Source of the DNA: Burkholderiales bacterium
GTDB lineage: Bacteria; Pseudomonadota; Gammaproteobacteria; Burkholderiales; Burkholderiaceae_D
Direction of reading: 5' to 3'
Assembly: GCA_028868455.1 (NCBI GenBank)
Contig: JAGWUK010000045.1
Location: 1-11,316, forward strand
Length of the DNA: 11,316 nucleotides
Shown here: piece by piece, positions 5,662 through 11,316 of the stretch
Numbering within the stretch: the first letter of the stretch is position 1
Layout: each line of letters begins with the position of its first letter
Translations under genes and position numbers: made by a program
Notes under the pieces: model-generated
What the model was told of the DNA's origin: nothing
The model's input: the letters and a program-made list of their open reading frames with translations, nothing else
Databases searched by the model: none

Positions 5662-6093
5662 TTAATTGCTGTTGCCGAACAGGGATGAAAACTGTTGCAG
5701 CATTTGTGCCGGATTGATGCTGCCAGCTTCCGGAATTTGTCCATGTGGCGTCAGTTGATCGATGATGCCAGGCAACAGGTCAGCCAGATGACCGGCTGCG
5801 CTTTCATGTGAAATGCCTGTCGCCTGTGCCAGCTCGCTCAGATGACTACCGCCCAGCGCCTGTTGAATTTGCGCTGGCGAAATAGGCAGGTTTTGTCCTG
5901 TGCCTACCCAGCTATTGACGATATCGGCCAGACCGGCGTTATGGAAGGCGCTGATCAGTCCTTGCAGACCGCTTTGGCCGTTGCTGGAATTGCTGAGCAT
6001 GCTGATGGCAGCCTGGATCAGGGCAGTCCTGGTGTCGCCGTTTTGTCCGTTGACGGTGTTCAGCATCGATAATGCAGTGTCAAAAAGTCCCAT
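5662..6093 (-). CDS. YidB/DUF937-family protein
   Basis: The protein is 143 aa, close to E. coli YidB (about 130 aa). It begins MGLFDTALSML, the typical opening of DUF937 proteins. The body is a helical, Gly/Ser/Gln-rich sequence with a conserved C-terminal part: LPISPAQIQQAL (69-80), then a segment ending in HLADLLPGIIDQLTPHGQIP (102-121). The family is widespread in proteobacteria, and its function is not known to me. The frame extends 12 codons upstream, but the ATG at 6093 matches the family start and has GAAAGG (6105-6100) 6 nt before it. There is no signal peptide. It is followed by a strong terminator and lies 133 nt downstream of rsmE on the same strand. A promoter-like pair in that gap suggests it is transcribed on its own. 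Confidence 0.87.
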   Translation of the reverse strand: MGLFDTALSMLNTVNGQNGDTRTALIQAAISMLSNSSNGQSGLQGLISAFHNAGLADIVNSWVGTGQNLPISPAQIQQALGGSHLSELAQATGISHESAAGHLADLLPGIIDQLTPHGQIPEAGSINPAQMLQQFSSLFGNSN

Positions 6094-6116
6094 GATTGGC
6101 CTTTCAAATGAAGTAA

Positions 6117-6139
6117 GGGATAGGTGCAATGCCTATCCC
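6117..6139 (-). other. Perfect 8-bp hairpin in the leader of the YidB-family gene
   Basis: GGGATAGG (6117-6124) and CCTATCCC (6132-6139) pair exactly around a 7-nt loop. On the minus strand it ends 23 nt before the ATG at 6093 and 11 nt before the Shine-Dalgarno. It could stabilise or regulate the leader, or be a weak terminator for rsmE; the following bases (TTACTTCATTT) are T-rich but not a clean run. Confidence 0.45.
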
Positions 6140-6154
6140 GATTAACAGAGTGGG

Positions 6155-6183
6155 TGAATAGAACGGGTGGATAGTAATGCCAA
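6155..6183 (-). promoter_or_regulatory. Possible promoter for the YidB-family gene
   Basis: On the minus strand, TTGGCA (6183-6178, five of six consensus bases) is followed after exactly 17 nt by TATTCA (6160-6155). The -10 is poor because it lacks the final T. A start near 6148 would place the 6117-6139 hairpin at the head of the transcript. Confidence 0.3.
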
Positions 6184-6226
6184 TACTGATACGCATTTGT
6201 TAAATCTGTATGAAATTGACCATGCT

Positions 6227-6952
6227 TTACATTCCTCCCCAGGCCGCGTTTAGCGTCGCGATAGCAGCTAGTCCGGCGGTCTCGGTACGCAGGATGCGCG
6301 GTCCCATCGACAAGGATAAAACGCCATGACGTTCTGCCATGGTTTCTTCTTCATCCGTCAGTCCGCCTTCCGGCCCGATCAATAAGGAAACCGCTTGCGG
6401 CGGCTGGTGGCGCGCCCAGTCGGCCAGCGATAGTTCGGCACGTGGCGACAGCATGATGCGTTTGTGCATGTCCTGTTGCGCCAGCCATTTACTGATGTCC
6501 ATCAGTGGCGCTAAGTGCGCCAGACGGTTGCGCCCGCATTGTTCGGCGGCGGCGATAATCACAGCTTCCCAGTGGGCGATGCGCTTTTCTGCGCGCTCGG
6601 ACGACAGGCGCACCACGCAGCGCTGCGCTGCCAGCGGCTGAATCCCGGCGGCGCCGAGTTCCATCGCTTTTTCGATGATCCAGTCCATTTTGCTGCCTTC
6701 CGGCAGAGCTTGTGCCAGTGTCAGCGAATATGGCAGTTCAACTTCTTCGGGTAAAAATACCTTGATTTCTGCCGTGGCATTTTTTTTGGCAATCTCGGTC
6801 AGACTGGCGATATAGCTACCGCCTGCGCCATTAAACAGTTGTATCGTGTCGCCGATTTGCAGGCGCACGACAAAAACATGATGCGCAACCGCTGCCGGCA
6901 GCGCAACGAGCTGGCCGATGGCAAGTGTCTGGGGAATAAAGAAACGTGGCAT
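6227..6952 (-). CDS. rsmE: 16S rRNA m3U1498 methyltransferase RsmE
   Basis: RsmE methylates N3 of U1498 in 16S rRNA of the assembled 30S subunit, using SAM, and belongs to the SPOUT (knotted) methyltransferases. The protein is 241 aa, the normal length. The N-terminal PUA-like domain starts MPRFFI and continues to about residue 70. The SPOUT domain carries the family motifs EKAMELG (94-100), AAEQCGR (135-141), LIGPEGGLTDEE (191-202) and LSMGPRILRTETA (214-226), the last two forming the SAM-binding knot. The frame continues 57 codons upstream, but MPRFF is the standard start of the family, so the ATG at 6952 is chosen even though no good Shine-Dalgarno precedes it. A perfect TATAAT upstream (7023-7028) could drive it. 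It diverges from tkt. Confidence 0.95.
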   Translation of the reverse strand: MPRFFIPQTLAIGQLVALPAAVAHHVFVVRLQIGDTIQLFNGAGGSYIASLTEIAKKNATAEIKVFLPEEVELPYSLTLAQALPEGSKMDWIIEKAMELGAAGIQPLAAQRCVVRLSSERAEKRIAHWEAVIIAAAEQCGRNRLAHLAPLMDISKWLAQQDMHKRIMLSPRAELSLADWARHQPPQAVSLLIGPEGGLTDEEETMAERHGVLSLSMGPRILRTETAGLAAIATLNAAWGGM

Positions 6953-7022
6953 GCAAATCAATTCAGGTGGGCAGTGGGATGGCTGGCCGGTTGAAGAAAA
7001 CCAGAGGAGCCTCAAGAAATAC

Positions 7023-7028
7023 ATTATA
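7023..7028 (-). promoter_or_regulatory. Probable -10 element for rsmE
   Basis: The minus strand reads a perfect TATAAT. A start near 7016 would give a leader of about 64 nt to the ATG at 6952. No convincing -35 hexamer is found at 16-18 nt, so an activator or weak promoter is possible. Confidence 0.4.
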
Positions 7029-7217
7029 AAACAGTCATACCTGTGCAGAGTGAGGCCGCACGCAAATTTGCGTTTAGCCGGGCGTCGAAGCCGGACAAAA
7101 AACGCAGCGTCATCGTCTTTCATTCGCCGACGGAGTTGGTTTTATGTCTGTTCTGCTCATTTACCGGGCGAATTTCCGGGCAAAATCCGGCCATTTTATA
7201 AATCGACCCTGTCGCTC

Positions 7218-7226
7218 TGGTAAAAT
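7218..7226 (+). promoter_or_regulatory. Probable extended -10 promoter for tkt
   Basis: TGGTAAAAT fits the extended -10 pattern TGnTATAAT with one mismatch. A start near 7233 gives a leader of about 74 nt. No good -35 is visible, which is tolerated in extended -10 promoters. Three CCGG repeats spaced 11-12 bp lie 30-55 bp upstream. Confidence 0.45.
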
Positions 7227-7306
7227 GTCGGGCTTTGCATAGCCTTGAACTGCGTTTGTTCGATCGCGCTTTACTGACCCGTTTCCTCAAAACACCCACT
7301 ATCGCC

Positions 7307-9310
7307 ATGATTTCTTCTCTCCAGTCAGCAACACTCACCAAAATGGCCAACGCGATCCGCGTTTTGTCCATGGATGCCGTTCAAAAAGCCAACTCCGGCC
7401 ACCCGGGTGCGCCTATGGGCATGGCAGACATCGCTGTCGCCTTGTGGAAAGGACATTACCGCCATAATCCGTCGAATCCAAAATGGATCAACCGCGACCG
7501 CTTTGTGCTGTCGAACGGACATGGCTCCATGTTGCATTATTCTTTATTGCATTTGACCGGCTATGACTTGTCGATGGACGAGATCCGCAATTTCCGTCAA
7601 CTGCATTCAAAAACTGCCGGTCATCCTGAAGTGCATGTGACCCCAGGCGTGGAAACCACGACCGGTCCGCTGGGACAGGGGATTACCAATGCCGTCGGTA
7701 TGGCCCTGGCAGAAAAACTGCTCGCAGCCGAGTTCAATCAGTCTGGCATGAACATCGTCGATCATCATACTTATGTCTTCATGGGCGACGGTTGCCTGAT
7801 GGAAGGCATCTCGCATGAAGCCTGTTCACTGGCTGGCACACTGCAACTGAATAAACTGATCGCGTTCTGGGACGACAATGGCATCTCGATCGACGGCCAT
7901 GTTGAAGGCTGGTTTACCGACGATACGCCAAAACGTTTTGAAGCCTACGGCTGGAACGTGATTCGCGCCGTAGACGGACATGATGCCAAGGCTGTTGATG
8001 CCGCGATTGCTGCTGCGAAGACATCTTCCAAACCGACGCTGATCTGCTGCAAAACCGTGATCGGTCAAGGCTCGCCAAATATGGCTGGCACACACAATGT
8101 CCACGGCGCAGCGCTTGGCGAAAAAGAAGTTGCTGCCGTGCGTGAAAATCTGGGCTGGACTTTGCCACCTTTCGAGATGCCGGACGACGTCTACGCTGCC
8201 TGGGATGCCAAAGCTGACGGCGCTAAAAACGAAGCCGACTGGAATACCCAGTTCGCCGCTTACACCGCGCAATTCCCACAAAAAGCCGCTGAACTGACAC
8301 GCCGTATGAATGGCGATCTGCCAGCGAATTTCGATGAAGTGGTCGCCAACGCCATCGCTTCCTGCGTCGAGAAAAAAGAAAACATCGCCACGCGTAAAGC
8401 CAGCCAAAATGCGATTCAGGCATTTGCACCGAGCTTGCCAGAATTCCTTGGCGGTTCTGCCGATCTGACTGGCTCCAACCTGACTAACTGGAAAGAATGC
8501 GTTGCCGTGCGTGGCAATCAGGCCGGTAACCACATCAACTACGGTGTGCGCGAATTCGGCATGAGCGCGATGATGAACGGTATTGCTTTGCACGGCGGCT
8601 ACATCCCGTTCGGCGCGACCTTCCTGACTTTCTCCGATTACAGCCGCAATGCGATCCGCATGGCTGCGTTGATGAAAATCCGCACGCTGTTCGTATTCAC
8701 GCACGATTCCATCGGCCTTGGTGAAGACGGCCCTACGCATCAATCGGTCGAACACATTTCAAGCATGCGTCTGATCCCGAATCTGGATAACTGGCGTCCA
8801 TGCGACACCGTCGAATCGGCTGCCGCGTGGGCGCATGCCGTCAAGCGCAACGATGGCCCATCGACCCTGATTTTCTCGCGCCAGAATCTGCCGTATCAAG
8901 AACGCAGCGCACAACAGATCGCCGACATTCAGCGCGGTGGCTATGTGCTGCAAGATGCAGCCGATGCCAAAGCCGTGCTGATCGCGACCGGTTCTGAAAT
9001 CGAACTCGCAGTCAAATCTGCTGCCGCACTGGCTGAACAAGGCATCGCTGTGCGCGTCGTGTCGATGCCATCGACCGACGTGTTTGATCGCCAGGATGCG
9101 GCTTACAAAGCCGCCGTGCTGGGCAAGGGTTTGCCGCGTATTGCGATAGAAGCTGGCGTGACGGATTTCTGGTACAAATATGTCGGTCTGGAAGGCGCGG
9201 TCGTCGGTATCGATACCTTCGGCGAATCAGCCCCTGCCGGTGTGTTGTTTAAATACTTTGGCTTTACTGTCGACAATGTCGTTGCCAAAGTCAAAGCGAC
9301 ATTGGCATAA
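7307..9310 (+). CDS. tkt: Transketolase
   Basis: Transketolase moves two-carbon units between sugar phosphates in the non-oxidative pentose phosphate pathway, using thiamine diphosphate and a divalent metal. The protein is 667 aa (E. coli TktA is 663) and aligns by eye over its whole length. Visible sites are SGHPGAP (30-36, His32), NGHGS (70-74), the thiamine-diphosphate/metal motif from GDG (160-162) to DDN (189-191), and GTHNVHG with His266. VREFGM holds the catalytic Glu416, [10 protein letters not shown] holds His478, and FGESAPA lies near the C-terminus. The frame is open 24 codons further upstream from a TTG, but the ATG at 7307 gives the normal family start. No Shine-Dalgarno is visible before it or before the next ATG at 7343. 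The GNAT gene follows after 5 nt and gap comes after that. Confidence 0.97.
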   Translation: MISSLQSATLTKMANAIRVLSMDAVQKANSGHPGAPMGMADIAVALWKGHYRHNPSNPKWINRDRFVLSNGHGSMLHYSLLHLTGYDLSMDEIRNFRQLHSKTAGHPEVHVTPGVETTTGPLGQGITNAVGMALAEKLLAAEFNQSGMNIVDHHTYVFMGDGCLMEGISHEACSLAGTLQLNKLIAFWDDNGISIDGHVEGWFTDDTPKRFEAYGWNVIRAVDGHDAKAVDAAIAAAKTSSKPTLICCKTVIGQGSPNMAGTHNVHGAALGEKEVAAVRENLGWTLPPFEMPDDVYAAWDAKADGAKNEADWNTQFAAYTAQFPQKAAELTRRMNGDLPANFDEVVANAIASCVEKKENIATRKASQNAIQAFAPSLPEFLGGSADLTGSNLTNWKECVAVRGNQAGNHINYGVREFGMSAMMNGIALHGGYIPFGATFLTFSDYSRNAIRMAALMKIRTLFVFTHDSIGLGEDGPTHQSVEHISSMRLIPNLDNWRPCDTVESAAAWAHAVKRNDGPSTLIFSRQNLPYQERSAQQIADIQRGGYVLQDAADAKAVLIATGSEIELAVKSAAALAEQGIAVRVVSMPSTDVFDRQDAAYKAAVLGKGLPRIAIEAGVTDFWYKYVGLEGAVVGIDTFGESAPAGVLFKYFGFTVDNVVAKVKATLA

Positions 9311-9315
9311 GCACG

Positions 9316-9924
9316 ATGACAGACTTAGTTGACAGCACTGTGCGCCGTATCAAAGAGGTCAGCCTGCGTCGTGCTACCGTTGCAGACGCGCAGGCGATTG
9401 CGAAGGTGCGGATAGAGAGCTGGCAAGCAACCTATCGCGGCATGATCCCGGACAGCTATCTGGATGCCATGCGGCTTGAAGACAGCATGTTGCACTGGAA
9501 GCAGATTTTGCAGGCCTTGCCGGAAGCAGGCGACAGGGTTTGCGTGTACGTTGCCGAATGCGAAGGCCAGGTGATCGGTTTCGCTTCCGGCATGTTATTG
9601 CCGGAACCAAAGCTGGGGATGCAGTCCGAGCTGACCGCCATTTATCTGCGGCCAGCCTGGCAGCGTTCTGGCATAGGCCGGCGCATGGTGCAAAAAGTTG
9701 CGCGGACTTTGCAAGCGCAGGGTGCGGAGAGTTTGCTGGTCTGGGTGATTTCGGGCAACGCCCCCGCCCGCAATTTTTATGAAGAACTCGGCGGCGTATT
9801 ATTGCTGGAACAGGCATTTAGCTGGGACGGCATGGATTTGATGGAAGCAGGCTACGGCTGGTCGGATTTGTCGGTATTGATGGCTTCGGTCAATGCGATG
9901 CCGACTTCTGCGTCCTTGCACTAA
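9316..9924 (+). CDS. GNAT-family N-acetyltransferase
   Basis: The protein is 202 aa. Residues 16-165 form a GNAT fold: SLRRATVADAQAIAKVRIESW (from residue 16) is the usual beta1-alpha1 opening, and ELTAIYLRPAWQRSGIGRRM (105-124) contains the acetyl-CoA pyrophosphate loop QRSGIG (116-121). NAPARNFYEELGG (148-160) is the typical C-terminal helix. The first ~15 residues and the last ~30 are less conserved extensions. The acyl acceptor cannot be told; the family includes protein, small-molecule and antibiotic acetyltransferases. The ATG is 5 nt after the tkt stop codon, so it is almost certainly co-transcribed and may be translationally coupled to tkt. I see no strong Shine-Dalgarno of its own. 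The place between tkt and gap is suggestive of a link with central carbon metabolism, but that is inference. Confidence 0.9.
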   Translation: MTDLVDSTVRRIKEVSLRRATVADAQAIAKVRIESWQATYRGMIPDSYLDAMRLEDSMLHWKQILQALPEAGDRVCVYVAECEGQVIGFASGMLLPEPKLGMQSELTAIYLRPAWQRSGIGRRMVQKVARTLQAQGAESLLVWVISGNAPARNFYEELGGVLLLEQAFSWDGMDLMEAGYGWSDLSVLMASVNAMPTSASLH

Positions 9925-9969
9925 GAAACATAGCGCTGGCGGCGGCATGTGGTTTCAGGCTGTGCCGCG

Positions 9970-10001
9970 CGCAGCGCTTCGGCAGCTCTGCGAGATTTTT
10001 T
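9970..10001 (+). terminator. Possible weak terminator or attenuator between the GNAT gene and gap
   Basis: A GC-rich dyad region after the GNAT stop can fold CGCAG (9970-9974) with CTGCG (9988-9992). Six T (9996-10001) and then a T-rich tract follow. An alternative fold pairs GCCG (9964-9967) with CGGC (9980-9983). If it ends the tkt transcript, gap must have its own promoter in the T-rich stretch; none is convincing there. Confidence 0.35.
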
Positions 10002-10032
10002 GATTTGTTTTTTTATTGTTGTTTAGTCCTTT

Positions 10033-10036
10033 GGAG
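10033..10036 (+). promoter_or_regulatory. Ribosome binding site of gap
   Basis: GGAG within TTTGGAGAT lies 8 nt before the ATG at 10045, a good Shine-Dalgarno that fixes the start of gap. Confidence 0.75.
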
Positions 10037-10044
10037 ATAAAACC

Positions 10045-11058
<1,014 letters not shown>

Positions 11059-11069
11059 GAGTGAACACA

Positions 11070-11107
11070 GGCGCGCGGCCATCTTTCAGGGCTGCGCGCC
11101 TTTCCTT
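11070..11107 (+). terminator. Intrinsic terminator after gap (first of two)
   Basis: The arms 11070-11080 and 11090-11100 pair over 11 bp, all GC except one G-T pair, around a 9-nt loop. TTTCCTT follows. It begins 12 nt past the gap stop codon. The T-tract is interrupted, so some read-through to the second terminator is likely. Confidence 0.8.
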
Positions 11108-11128
11108 CGCTCAAACGATTTTCGCCGT

Positions 11129-11159
11129 AAAATACCCCGAACTTCCGGGGTATTTTTTT
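11129..11159. terminator. Second terminator after gap, symmetric and probably bidirectional
   Basis: AAAATACCCCG (11129-11139) and CGGGGTATTTT (11146-11156) form a perfect 11-bp stem with a 6-nt loop. On the plus strand the run ends in seven T in all (11153-11159). On the minus strand the stem also ends in TATTTT, so leftward transcripts could stop too. Confidence 0.85.
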
Positions 11160-11186
11160 GTCTGAATCCCTGCCTGTATTTTTACT
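11158..11186 (+). promoter_or_regulatory. Possible promoter for the signal-peptidase-like gene
   Basis: TTGTCT (11158-11163) and TTTACT (11181-11186) are separated by exactly 17 nt, each matching four of six consensus bases. The -35 overlaps the tail of the second terminator. A start near 11193 would leave only a very short leader reaching the GGAG at 11197-11200, so the call is weak. Confidence 0.25.
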
Positions 11187-11209
11187 TTCTATGAACGGAG
11201 AATTCACCC

Positions 11210-11316
11210 ATGTTCAGTCAGTTCAACATGCTCAATATCAAAAAACACCTGGCTGCCAATAAAGGCTTTCTGTTGTTCATGTTCGGCATGATCCTGTTTC
11301 GCAGCGCATTGGCCGA
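11210..11316 (+). CDS. Probable S26-family signal peptidase (N-terminus only, cut by window edge)
   Basis: Only 35 codons are visible before the right edge. They encode a short basic stretch (NIKKHLAANK, 9-18), then a hydrophobic membrane segment (GFLLFMFGMILF, 19-30), then RSALA and the first two bases of an acidic codon. The pattern of a basic segment, GFLLF..GM..F, RS/TxxAD is how small type I signal peptidases of the S26 family begin, just before the WN..PSGSM catalytic-serine box. That box lies outside the window, so the identification rests on resemblance of the N-terminus. The ATG at 11210 has GGAG 9 nt upstream (11197-11200). An in-frame ATG at 11228 is less well placed. The gene follows the double terminator after gap, so it should be independently transcribed. 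Confidence 0.6.
   Translation, partial: MFSQFNMLNIKKHLAANKGFLLFMFGMILFRSALA

Larger units (their letters stand above)
6953..7306. other. Divergent promoter region between rsmE and tkt (354 nt)
   Basis: No gene is seen here. It contains a leftward -10 for rsmE (7023-7028), a cluster of three CCGG-containing repeats (7164-7190) and a rightward extended -10 for tkt (7218-7226). Reading frames crossing it on either strand are upstream extensions or chance frames without family resemblance. Confidence 0.55.

Noticed and set aside
6953..7123. N-terminal extension of RsmE by 57 codons
   Set aside because: RsmE proteins begin with MPRFF or close variants, exactly what is seen at 6952. The extension would cover the rsmE promoter region.
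7826..8755. A 309-codon open frame on the minus strand opposite tkt
   Set aside because: It lies wholly inside transketolase, which is unmistakable over its full length. The frame is a by-product of codon bias and has no recognisable motif.
10000..10028. Promoter-like TTGATT in the T-rich stretch before gap
   Set aside because: At 17-18 nt spacing the -10 would be TTAGTC or TAGTCC, too poor, and the start would fall on the Shine-Dalgarno.

Overview
The window looks like a stretch of ordinary chromosome from a betaproteobacterium, most likely of the Oxalobacteraceae (Herminiimonas / Janthinobacterium / Collimonas type). The basis is the moderate GC content, the proteobacterial flavour of every recognisable protein (RibF, RsmE, YidB family, transketolase, class I GAPDH), and the tkt - acetyltransferase - gap order. 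The genus is an inference from general resemblance, not from a search.

Layout. (1) 1-2320, minus strand: the N-terminal two thirds of ribF (running off the left edge), a small cysteine-rich putative zinc-ribbon protein, and a class I SAM-dependent methyltransferase with an NPPW motif. (2) 2321-2776: an AT-rich divergent intergenic region with a probable promoter. (3) 2777-4585, plus strand: an exported DUF885-family metallopeptidase-like protein. (4) 4586-5239: 654 bases without a convincing gene. They hold a terminator-like hairpin, a second long hairpin, a 104-bp non-autonomous transposable element (16-bp terminal inverted repeats, 5-bp ATGAT target duplication), and a very strong minus-strand intrinsic terminator that has no obvious gene in front of it. 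(5) 5240-5575, plus: a small single-domain cupin. (6) 5662-6952, minus: a YidB/DUF937 protein with a textbook terminator, then rsmE. (7) 6953-7306: divergent promoter region. (8) 7307-11058, plus: tkt, a GNAT acetyltransferase and gap. (9) Two tandem terminators after gap, then the first 35 codons of a probable S26-family signal peptidase running off the right edge.

How the genes work together. Transketolase and GAPDH form the only evident pathway module: tkt makes glyceraldehyde 3-phosphate in the non-oxidative pentose phosphate pathway and GAPDH oxidises it in glycolysis (or works in reverse in gluconeogenesis). The GNAT gene between them starts 5 nt after tkt and probably shares its transcript. 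The other genes are unrelated housekeeping or accessory functions: flavin cofactor synthesis, 16S rRNA methylation and an exported peptidase.

I found no CRISPR array, tRNA, rRNA, phage gene, toxin-antitoxin pair or defence system. I see no evidence for a new multi-gene system. The least ordinary part is the 4.6-5.2 kb intergenic stretch: the small transposable element, whose strand asymmetry suggests an RNA fold, and the orphan terminator.
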